A stretch of 52,544 nucleotides of DNA from an uncultured Campylobacter sp. (GTDB taxonomy: Bacteria; Campylobacterota; Campylobacteria; Campylobacterales; Campylobacteraceae): assembly GCF_937959485.1 (NCBI RefSeq), contig NZ_CALGPY010000013.1, positions 1 to 52,544 on the forward strand, read 5' to 3'. The translations under genes were made by a program, and so were the position numbers. Below the pieces are notes generated by a model. The model was not told where the DNA came from. It was given only the letters and a program-made list of their open reading frames with translations, and searched no databases. Below are positions 25,517-33,194 of the stretch, one piece after another; the stretch's first letter is position 1; each line of letters starts with the position of its first letter.

Positions 25517-28500
25517 TTAGCTAAATGGATAGGCGCTGAGATAGTTAAAGTAAAGTCTCGCAATGCTATGCCGCCAGTTTATAACACTGGCGGCGTTTTG
25601 TAAATAGTCATTAACAAAGCACGGCGTAGCATTAGAAGTACACAGTGCGTGAGGCTGGAGGATTAGTTCCCCCCAGCCGCTCGCAAACATCTGCATGATA
25701 TCCGGATTATTTTTCATATCATCCATCGAGATATTGCTCATGCCGTTATTCGAAGCGTAAGCGTTGAGATCTTCGATGATCTTATTTATCTTACTAGCAG
25801 TGATATACTCTCCGCTAGCAAGCGCGATCTGCTCTATAGCACCGCCGCTGAATTGATTATTTATACGAACGGTATCGTTCTCGCCGTATTTTAATACAAG
25901 ATCGTTGGCGACCCTTTGGAAGGTGATGTTTTCTTTCTTGATCCCCTCTTTAAATTTAATCGTATCGTTTCCGTAGATATCATAGATGGTATCGGCTCCG
26001 TTGCCTCTGCCGAATATGTAGGTATCATCACCATATCCGCCCTCTAATCTATCATTACCAGCTCCGCCTTCTAAGATATCGCTATCACCTTCTCCATAAA
26101 GGGTATCGTCGCCGTCTCCGCCGTAGAGGGTGTCGTTACCGTCCTCTCCGGATAGAATGTCACTACCTTCGCCGCCGTAGAGGGTATCGTTACCATCTTG
26201 ACCGTAAAGTTTATCGTTGCCTTCGCCGCCGTAGATAGTGTCGTTACCGTCTTGTCCATTGATAACGTCGTTACCTTCAGACCCTACCATAATATCATTT
26301 GCATTAGTGCCGCTGGAATTGGAGGTTATCGTTGCTATATCTAGCTTATTTTGCGTCTCTTGTCCTATGGCGGCTATATACTCGCTTAGCACCCCTCGTT
26401 TATTCGCTCCGTATGCGAACTCTGCAAGTAGGCTAAGTCCTGCTGCGAACTCCTTTTTGCTCTGAAACAATGTAGCAAACTCTGCCAAATCCACGAAAGC
26501 CTTCTTCGGGTCGCTTAGGTTTATCTCTTTAAATTTATCGATTACTTTGGTGAAATTTAGTCTGAAATCATACTTCGGCTTAGCAGATGCGTTTGCACCG
26601 CCGCTTGCAGACCCCGAGGCACCGCCCGCAGCCGTATCGTTAGGCACGGAGATCATATCTAGACTTATCAGATCGGCATAGCCTTTTAGTCTCGTTTGAG
26701 CCAGTAGCGATGCATAGGAGTAGTTTAAAATTTTCTCATAAGTTTCGTTCGTGTTTTTGATGATGGCTTTTATATCGTCGTTGCTTATATAATAGAGTTC
26801 TGCAGTCTTTGAGCCGGTGAAAGCATCGATTACCTTGATCTTATATTTTATGCTCTCAAATTCCTTTAGTAGGTTTTCATCTATGGATTTAGAACTATCT
26901 AGAAGCGCTCTGTATTGAGACGGAGTGAGGCTTAGTCTTCTGGCGTTTGGATTACCAGAGTTTATCACATTACCGTCTGCATCTACATTGATGTTTGATC
27001 CTGCGCCTAAATTTACATTGCTTGGAAGCTTCACCCCTTTTAGGTTTACTTCGTAGCCCGCGGCATTAGAATTTCCGCCCGTGCTTCTTGCCGCAGTCTC
27101 GCTCCAGGCTTTTATAAGAGCAGGCAGAGCCTTGAGCTGCTCCTCTTTGGTACTTAAGCGAGAGTAGCTATCTAGTGCGGCAGCTAGCTCTTTATTTAAT
27201 GCAGCGGCCGATCTTAGATCTCTTAGTAATCCAAATCCTTTAATATTTGCCCTAGCCATATCTTCTGAGTTTAACGGCGCCTCGTCTTTAAATTTAGAAT
27301 TTATCGTATCTACGTTGAAATTTAGATCGCCCATACTATGAGCGGTGCCGTCTTTTTTAATATAGCTTCCCTTTAGGCTTAGGGTATTTCCGCCTCCTAG
27401 ATCTTCGTTTACCTCATTGTGATTTAGGCTTAGGCTAGCGATGCCTAGCTCATCTAAGCTCTTTAGCTCGCCTTCGTCTGAGATCCCGTTAGAGTTCGCA
27501 TCCTGCCAAATTTTAAGATCTTTAAATTTATCGTCTTTATTATCTATGAGCCCGTCGTTATTGCTATCGAATTCCTTTAAAGCTTCGTAGCCGTCCTTGG
27601 CTAGTCTTTGATTGCCATCTTTATCTTTTATCTGCGTGAAATTTCCAAATAGCTCGCTGCCGTCGTCTATCTTACCGTTGCCGTTACGATCGTAGGCTAA
27701 AATTCCATCCTCTTTGCTGATCCAAGAAGATCTGTGAGATACTCCGTCGCCGTTATGATCGAAGTAGGCTCCGCCGTTAGGTGCAGGACTTATGCCGATC
27801 TTGCCGTCTCCGTTAAGATCAAGGGCGAGAGGGTCGTAGATTAAGAAGTTAAAAATAGAACCGAGGAATTGACCTATGGAATTTATAGCATTTCGTAATG
27901 TATGGTTAAATTGTTCCACTAAATATGGTAATGTATCTTTTGCATTTTCCCACCTATTTGGATCTTGCCAAAAATTTTTAAATTCCTCCAGCCATTCCTG
28001 ATCTCTACCTTTCCAGTTTTCGTCAAATGGATCAATAAAATATAAAAGAGCGTCTCTATTTTCATATAAATACGAAAACAACTTGCTACCGACCGCCATA
28101 GCTGCCATACCTATCAACAAACTTCCTACCGTTACCGTTCCGCCCATTAAAGCCATAGCTGCTGCTGCGGTCAAATAGCCGCCACCTAGAGAAACCGAAT
28201 ATTCGCCTATTAGATCGCTAGCCCGCTGCGCATCCCCCTCTTCCAGTGCTTTATATGCTTCGTACGAAACCCAACCTGCGCTTAATACGAGGCCTGCAGT
28301 TCCTATCTTATTTAATGTGCCGATAACTTTAGCTGGTGGCTCATTTTTTAGAACTTTAGTAATCTCTTTGATCTTATCGCTATATGACATTTTCTCATTA
28401 TTAACAATCTCTCTTGTGATTTTATCAATGTTCTTTTCGTTGTCGCCTATCGCTATCGACGCATCTGTAGGCTTTTTATTTCCTGTCGTATGTTCGGCAT

Positions 28501-29299
28501 TACCGTTCACCGTTTTATTTTGATGGGAGATCAAATCTTTTGTTTTGGTATGCAAGATCTCATTATATTTGATATTTTTTCTAGCGGTTTCGAAGTCTTT
28601 TTGATTTAGCTCGTATAGTTCGCTTTTACCGGTGATTTCTAACACTGTCTTTCTATCGCTTATTATAAAATTTAGTTTTTCTTTATCGGTAGCATAAGAA
28701 TTTAGTTTAGAGGCAAATTCCGCCTTATCCATACCGTTGATTTTAGTAATGTTTTTATTCTTGAGAAGTTCGGGGAGTTCAGTTCTAAAAAATACCCTTT
28801 GCGTTTTAGCGTCGTCGCCTAAAGTTATAACCGTTTCCCCCTTGGCCGTCTGCACAAAATTTCTTGATACGATATCCCAAGCGCCTTCTGTTTTTGGCTT
28901 TACAAGCTTACCGCTTTTATCGTATTCTGAATCTATACCGCCTAATAAAATACCTTCTCTTGATGTGTAGTTTTTTAAATTAGGTTCATATCCATAAAAA
29001 TTTTTCCAAATTCTTTTGAAAATAATATTATCATTGTTAATATTGGTTAGAAATTTATAAGCTTCCGTCTTATTTATAATTCTAATATTCGGACTTTTTG
29101 TTGCTATCTCTGCAGCTTTATTAGCGCTACTATATAGCACGGTTGTCTCGCCTTCACTTTTAGTACCTAGTTTTCTAACCATATCGTTTAGAAAAAATTT
29201 CTCAAAATTTTCAGCGGTTACCTTAGCGCCGCTACTAGTGCGCACATCTTTACCGTTTGCAATATCTGCTAAAATTTGATCAGCTTGTTTACTCGTCAT
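25517..29299 (-). CDS. RTX protein with FrpC-type self-processing module (RTX-1)
   Basis: 1260 residues, predicted to be exported by the type I system in this window. The order is: unrecognised N-terminal region (1-330); a hydrophobic, Gly-rich stretch (about 371-410, GGGYLTAAAAMALMGGTVTV then GSLLIGMAAMAVG); a module from about 490 with DLNGDG, FDHNGDG, AYDRNGNGKIDDGSELFGN, EFDSNNDGLIDNKDD and DANSNGISDEGEL (EF-like calcium loops). Asp489-Pro490 stands just before it, as in Neisseria FrpC, which cuts itself there when calcium is present. A linker, about ten GGxGxDxL/I nonapeptides (1006-1095) and a C-terminal secretion region follow. AAAGGA precedes the ATG, 16 bp after a MAFV gene. The last 50 residues are suspect (see findings). 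Confidence 0.85.
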   Translation of the reverse strand: MTSKQADQILADIANGKDVRTSSGAKVTAENFEKFFLNDMVRKLGTKSEGETTVLYSSANKAAEIATKSPNIRIINKTEAYKFLTNINNDNIIFKRIWKNFYGYEPNLKNYTSREGILLGGIDSEYDKSGKLVKPKTEGAWDIVSRNFVQTAKGETVITLGDDAKTQRVFFRTELPELLKNKNITKINGMDKAEFASKLNSYATDKEKLNFIISDRKTVLEITGKSELYELNQKDFETARKNIKYNEILHTKTKDLISHQNKTVNGNAEHTTGNKKPTDASIAIGDNEKNIDKITREIVNNEKMSYSDKIKEITKVLKNEPPAKVIGTLNKIGTAGLVLSAGWVSYEAYKALEEGDAQRASDLIGEYSVSLGGGYLTAAAAMALMGGTVTVGSLLIGMAAMAVGSKLFSYLYENRDALLYFIDPFDENWKGRDQEWLEEFKNFWQDPNRWENAKDTLPYLVEQFNHTLRNAINSIGQFLGSIFNFLIYDPLALDLNGDGKIGISPAPNGGAYFDHNGDGVSHRSSWISKEDGILAYDRNGNGKIDDGSELFGNFTQIKDKDGNQRLAKDGYEALKEFDSNNDGLIDNKDDKFKDLKIWQDANSNGISDEGELKSLDELGIASLSLNHNEVNEDLGGGNTLSLKGSYIKKDGTAHSMGDLNFNVDTINSKFKDEAPLNSEDMARANIKGFGLLRDLRSAAALNKELAAALDSYSRLSTKEEQLKALPALIKAWSETAARSTGGNSNAAGYEVNLKGVKLPSNVNLGAGSNINVDADGNVINSGNPNARRLSLTPSQYRALLDSSKSIDENLLKEFESIKYKIKVIDAFTGSKTAELYYISNDDIKAIIKNTNETYEKILNYSYASLLAQTRLKGYADLISLDMISVPNDTAAGGASGSASGGANASAKPKYDFRLNFTKVIDKFKEINLSDPKKAFVDLAEFATLFQSKKEFAAGLSLLAEFAYGANKRGVLSEYIAAIGQETQNKLDIATITSNSSGTNANDIMVGSEGNDVINGQDGNDTIYGGEGNDKLYGQDGNDTLYGGEGSDILSGEDGNDTLYGGDGDDTLYGEGDSDILEGGAGNDRLEGGYGDDTYIFGRGNGADTIYDIYGNDTIKFKEGIKKENITFQRVANDLVLKYGENDTVRINNQFSGGAIEQIALASGEYITASKINKIIEDLNAYASNNGMSNISMDDMKNNPDIMQMFASGWGELILQPHALCTSNATPCFVNDYLQNAASVINWRHSIARLYFNYLSAYPFS
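25570..25594 (-). terminator. Strong hairpin overlapping the 3' end of RTX-1
   Basis: GCCGCCAGT and ACTGGCGGC form a perfect 9-bp stem with a 7-base loop. It lies inside the last 25 codons of the frame as read, which is unusual. On the plus strand it is followed by GTTTTG. It is probably the terminator of the RTX-1 transcript, implying that the true stop codon is upstream of it. Confidence 0.5.
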
Positions 29300-29315
29300 T
29301 TTTTATCCTTTATAT

Positions 29316-29798
29316 TTAATCGTGCAGAAAAGTTACGACTTCGTGTTCTTTTGGAACATATTCCCTATTTTCAATACCGCCACTACCATACTCAGACAAG
29401 GCTTCATTTAAAATTTTATAAAGCTCATCTATCGAAATACCCCCAATGTCAGAATTTACACTTCGGAATTTATATTTGATTTTAAATGGATTTTCCGTGA
29501 AATATTTACTCGTTGTATCATCATAAATTCGCCTTATATCAAGCTCAATATTTTTACCTTTATAATGAAGCAACCAAATATCCTCGCCCGTATAGCCATC
29601 TCGTGGATCCGGTAATTGAGGGCTACCGATAAAGATAAGATAAGTCTGTTTTTGTTTATCTATTACCCAATTTAACCATCTAATATCTTGATCGCTCAAT
29701 AAAGGTTTTCTAAATTTTGTCCTAATTTTATTAACAGTGTCTATAACATTATATTTCTTCAAGTCCTCTTTCGAAATATATTCTGCTACAAATGCCAT
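29316..29798 (-). CDS. MAFV-family protein, copy 3, directly upstream of RTX-1
   Basis: 160 residues, soluble, acidic to neutral, no signal peptide or membrane span. It is a paralogue of the proteins at 15663 and 16161 and closest to 15663, with shared SKEDLKKYNVIDTV-type N-terminus, PDPRDGYTGEDIWLLHYKG and VTFLHD. It ends 16 bp before the RTX-1 start, so the two are almost surely co-translated. RTX operons often place the activating acyltransferase (HlyC) here, but the HlyC hallmarks are missing. Better guesses are an immunity protein or a secretion chaperone for RTX-1. AAGGAGGAGAGA before the ATG is a strong ribosome site. Confidence 0.75.
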   Translation of the reverse strand: MAFVAEYISKEDLKKYNVIDTVNKIRTKFRKPLLSDQDIRWLNWVIDKQKQTYLIFIGSPQLPDPRDGYTGEDIWLLHYKGKNIELDIRRIYDDTTSKYFTENPFKIKYKFRSVNSDIGGISIDELYKILNEALSEYGSGGIENREYVPKEHEVVTFLHD

Positions 29799-29956
29799 TC
29801 TCTCCTCCTTAAGAAATTTTTAATAATCTTAGATTTTACGATATGTTTATATTCGCCTATGCGCTCATAAATATATAGTAGGAAGTAGGGTTTGTTTTAT
29901 TAGAGCTTGCTTAGCAGAGCGTTTATCCGTTTTAGCGCTTGCGTTATAAAGAGCTT

Positions 29957-30140
29957 TTTGCCGCTACCGGCTCTTTATCGCAATCTCTCATCAAATCCCC
30001 TACTCACATAAAAATTTTGCCGCATTTTACCTTTTTATTCTTACGGCATATTTAAAATTTAAAAGTGCTTTGCCATATCAAATTCCAAGGTTCTTTGCTG
30101 CTCTAAATTTTAAAATTTTACTTCTCAGCACTGCAAAATA
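29957..30140 (-). repeat. Inverted repeat copy A (about 180 bp) flanking the tolC gene
   Basis: Read on the minus strand this matches 32907-33090 on the plus strand at roughly 80% by eye. Shared words include AAGTAAAATTTTAAAATTTA, then GCAGCAAA, TTTGATATGG-type, AAGAATAAAA, GGTAAAATGCG, TAGGGGATTTGATGA and GTAGCGGCAAAAA. It contains a small frame beginning ATG at 29991 (15 codons) after AGGGGA. The rest of 29799-30209 holds no gene. Confidence 0.75.
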
Positions 30141-30209
30141 CAAAGCCTAAAGCCGAATGCAAGACGCGATGTAAAACAGATAGCTATTCACATAAGCTTG
30201 CCGAGCGCC

Positions 30210-32060
30210 CTACTCACACCTTCCGTATCTAGACATTAATTCCGCTTTTTTGATATTAAAGCTAGCTTTTTGCGTATGTTCTTTAAGAGCTAATTCCTTT
30301 TTTAAAGAAGCTATTAGAGAGTTTAAAACATCTATCTTTGAGCTTTCGTTGCCGGCATTTAATCTTTTTTGCATAGTTAGGATATCTTTTGAAATTTTAG
30401 AGGAATTAGATAGGATTTTATCGTATTCGTCCTTTTTAGATAGAAATAGTTTAAGATCTGCGATCTGCTTTTCGTATTCTAATTTAGCTTCTTCTTTTTT
30501 AGATAAAATCCTCTCTTTATTTATCTGCTTTTCTTTGATCTGTGCGGCGCGCTTGCCTCCGTCAAATAGACTCATATGCACTGTAAGCCCCGCTCTATAT
30601 CCATGTCTTTTGACATCCTTTCCGGCGCGGCTAAAGTCGTCTCTGTCGCTACCGTAAAGATCATATCTGCCGTAGAGCGAAACGGTAGGATAATAAAGTC
30701 TCTCTTGCGATTTCATGCTCAGCTCATTTGCGGCTAATTCATGATCAAATCCTTTGGCAATTACGCTATCTTCAAAGGGTACGAAGTCTGAGCTGATACT
30801 ATTAGCTCCGCCTAGATCCGAAAGATAAAACACGTTTGGAATTTTAACTCCAGAAAGCGAGTAAATTTTATTTAAAACATTATTTGCGTTTAGTTCTAAT
30901 TGAGACAGTTCATAGCTCGTATCGGCTAGCGCTATAGCTTGATCTGCCAGGACAGTTTTGCTTAGCTCGCCTGCGCCCGATAGTCTTTTTTCGTAGATAT
31001 AAAGCATCTCGTAGGCATCTTTTAACCGCTCATAGATTTCTATTCTGTTTTTATATCCGAGCGCCTCGTCGTAAAGCTCCAAAAGCTTAATGGAACTATC
31101 CATATACGAAGAGCATCTTTTAAGATCTGCTTGTTTGATATTCTCTTCGGCAGCTTCGATCGCTAACTCATCCGCGCCGAATTTAAATATATCTTGGCGC
31201 AGCACAAGCGAGACGGAGTTGCCGTAGCCGCTTTGCGAGACTAGACTATCGTCGCCGATTTGCACGGAATTATAGCGGGCGCCGTAGCGTTTGGCGTATT
31301 CGCTATTGGCATTAATTCCAAGCTCGGGATAGCGCGAGGCCTTTTGATACTCTAGCTCGTTGCGAGCGCTTTGCACATCCAGTCTGGCTAAATTTAAACT
31401 CGGTGAATTGGCTAAAGTATGCTCTAACAAGGCGTCGAAGGAGAAGGAGCTTGGAGCTGCCTTTGAATTTGAATCAAGCTGCCCGTCCAATCTTTTTTGA
31501 TTTATATCCCGTATTTTTGATCTGTCGAGTCTATAAATTTTAGTAGGGGCTTCGGCTTTGGGATTTGAATCCTTTGAGGCGTCTTGCGAGCTATCTTGTT
31601 TGGGGCCAGTCTCGGGAGCGGAGAGATATTTTTCCAAAGCGCTCTGAGTGTTTGGCGGGGTTTGCTTGCTCGATACACTTTGTTTATCGGACGTTAGCTT
31701 TTGTAGGGATCTTTGAGTTTGAGTGGATTGTTGTGCCAATATTTTATTGGACGTGGATTTTTGCATTATTGATTGGTTTTGAATGGACGTTTTGTTGGGA
31801 GCGGATCCCTGCGCGATAGTTTTATCAAGAGAGGATTTTGGTATGTCAGTTTGATTTTGAGTATATGCTTTATTAGAGGTAGGTTTTTGCACACTCGTTT
31901 TATCGGAAGCGAATCTTTGCACATTTGCTCTATCTGGGATGGGTTTCGGTGCGGCGGAGTTAAATTGATCCGCTGCGTTTAACGTGCCCGCGCCCAAGAT
32001 CAAAGCAAAAACGGTGAAAGCTATTTTAAATTTATCCGAATGAGGTTTAAATTTATCCAA
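30210..32060 (-). CDS. TolC-family outer membrane channel of the type I secretion system, with a repeat-rich N-terminal extension
   Basis: 616 residues. A signal peptide (KIAFTVFALILGAGTLNAAD) is followed by about 145 residues of Gln/Asn/Ser/Thr/Lys-rich sequence, built from imperfect copies of S-N/D-K-x-x-x-Q (SDKTSVQ, SNKAYTQ, LDKTIAQ, PNKTSIQ, SNKILAQ, SDKQSV). The outer membrane efflux domain (about 205-616) has FDALLEHTLANSPSLNLARLD, LRQDIFKFGADELAIEAAEE and MSLFDGGKRAAQIKEKQINKE, typical of TolC/OprM proteins. The protein would join the ABC exporter and adaptor into a channel through both membranes. It lies between the adaptor and the RTX-1 genes on the same strand but is separated from both by 0.4-1.1 kb and flanked by an inverted repeat. 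Confidence 0.88.
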   Translation of the reverse strand: MDKFKPHSDKFKIAFTVFALILGAGTLNAADQFNSAAPKPIPDRANVQRFASDKTSVQKPTSNKAYTQNQTDIPKSSLDKTIAQGSAPNKTSIQNQSIMQKSTSNKILAQQSTQTQRSLQKLTSDKQSVSSKQTPPNTQSALEKYLSAPETGPKQDSSQDASKDSNPKAEAPTKIYRLDRSKIRDINQKRLDGQLDSNSKAAPSSFSFDALLEHTLANSPSLNLARLDVQSARNELEYQKASRYPELGINANSEYAKRYGARYNSVQIGDDSLVSQSGYGNSVSLVLRQDIFKFGADELAIEAAEENIKQADLKRCSSYMDSSIKLLELYDEALGYKNRIEIYERLKDAYEMLYIYEKRLSGAGELSKTVLADQAIALADTSYELSQLELNANNVLNKIYSLSGVKIPNVFYLSDLGGANSISSDFVPFEDSVIAKGFDHELAANELSMKSQERLYYPTVSLYGRYDLYGSDRDDFSRAGKDVKRHGYRAGLTVHMSLFDGGKRAAQIKEKQINKERILSKKEEAKLEYEKQIADLKLFLSKKDEYDKILSNSSKISKDILTMQKRLNAGNESSKIDVLNSLIASLKKELALKEHTQKASFNIKKAELMSRYGRCE

Positions 32061-32088
32061 ATTAGGCTCTTTATAAATGAAATTTTAA

Positions 32089-32319
32089 TGCATTTTATAC
32101 GAAAGGGGATTAAAATTTTATAAAACGGCGGATGAAATTTTAAGTTTCGTCTTAAAAATTGAAAGACTAAAGCAAGCGCTTCAAGACATATCCGATCCGT
32201 AAAGCGTCGGCGTATATTAAATTCTAAAACGCTTAAAGAAAGAGTATTTAGGCGAGATCGCAAAAGAGAAGCTGCAAGAGCGTAATGGGGCAGCGGATCA
32301 AATGGAGCAGAATCCATAA
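32089..32319 (+). pseudogene. Remnant of an unidentified gene
   Basis: One plus-strand frame reads DEILSFVLKIERLKQALQDI, then SDP, TAA (32200-32202), SVGVY, TAA (32218-32220), then ILKRLKKEYLGEIAKEKLQE and a short end to TAA 32317-32319. The charged, helical sequence and the lack of other breaks look like a decayed coding sequence. No family is recognised. It starts just upstream of the divergent tolC gene. Confidence 0.5.
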
Positions 32320-32408
32320 AAGTCGTGTCTCATTTGCCTTCCCATTCGTCTCATTTTACGCTATGAAGTGTGCCGCGTATAAATTATAAATACCGATAGA
32401 ATGGAGCT

Positions 32409-32440
32409 ATCCGTCAAGAGGCGATAGGCTCTTGACGGAT
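32409..32440. other. Perfect 12-bp inverted repeat (hairpin)
   Basis: ATCCGTCAAGAG and CTCTTGACGGAT are exact reverse complements around the 8-base loop GCGATAGG. It stands alone in the spacer between the tolC and hlyD-like genes. There is no T run, so it may be an operator or an RNA structure rather than a terminator. The remaining parts of 32061-33194 hold only the pseudogene pieces and the repeat listed here. Confidence 0.6.
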
Positions 32441-32906
32441 AATATGATATGTCGTTCCGCCATTTTTTGCTCCATTGGGTTTGTTTGAGACGTTTTAGCG
32501 CTTTTATGGGGGTTTTCTTTTTTCGACTATATTTTTTGTATATTACAGCTACACGTAAATTTAAAAACACACCCACGTATTTTTTAATCATCATAACTAT
32601 AAAAGTTATAAGCTTAAAAGATATTGTTCTTTGTGATTGCAATGCTCTATGACTTCTTTTAATACTATGAGATGTTTTTCGCTGCAACTATTAAGCTTCA
32701 ATGTTCGCTTTTGGTGTTATGAGTGCATGAGCTTTTAGAATATCTACTTTATCCTTTTATTCATTATTTGGTCTTTTCATCGCTCTTTTATATTCCTATA
32801 TCATTTGTTTGCTCCATAATCTGATGGATGGCTGCTTTGGTGTTTATTGGTATGTGAATAGCTACCTATTTTATATCGTGTATTGCATTTACTTCTATGC
32901 TTTATA

Positions 32907-33090
32907 ATTTTGCGATACTGCGAAGTAAAATTTTAAAATTTAAAGCAGCAAAAGACCTTTAAATTCGATATGGTAAAGCAGTTTAAATTTTAAATACTAC
33001 ATAAGAATAAAAGGGTAAAATGCGCCAAATTTTTATATGATTAGGGGATTTGATGATAGATTATGATAAAGGACTATAGCGGCAAAAACG
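32907..33090 (+). repeat. Inverted repeat copy B (about 180 bp) flanking the tolC gene
   Basis: Partner of the copy at 29957-30140, in opposite orientation and about 2.8 kb away. It carries the same order of conserved words, ending at TAGGGGATTTGATGATAGATT and GCGGCAAAAA. The AGGGGATTTG before ATG 33053 looks like a ribosome site, so the repeat may be a duplicated promoter-leader-start unit. Confidence 0.75.
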
Positions 33091-33173
33091 ATTACTTACT
33101 AAAAAATCTAGAAATTCTTGTATCTGTTCTAAAATTTCAAGTCATATTTGAACAAATAAAAAACGGTAAATAG
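33053..33173 (+). pseudogene. Frameshifted small gene next to inverted repeat copy B
   Basis: ATG at 33053 reads MIDYDKGL and stops at TAG 33077. If one base lost relative to copy A is restored, the frame runs on as AAKNDYLLKNLEILVSVLKF then QVIFEQIKNGK to TAG 33171-33173, about 40 codons in all. The other copy of the repeat reads MRDCDKEPVAAKSSL and ends. No family is recognised. Confidence 0.4.
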
Positions 33174-33194
33174 CCGCCCACCTCTCTTCCTTCC

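Noticed and set aside
29316..29798. Gene before RTX-1 as an HlyC-type toxin-activating acyltransferase
   Set aside because: Position and length (160) fit, but the HlyC pattern is missing, and unlinked copies without toxin genes exist.
29316..29798. Gene before RTX-1 as FrpD, the partner encoded before frpC in Neisseria
   Set aside because: FrpD is a lipoprotein; this protein has no signal peptide or lipobox, and no sequence likeness could be seen.
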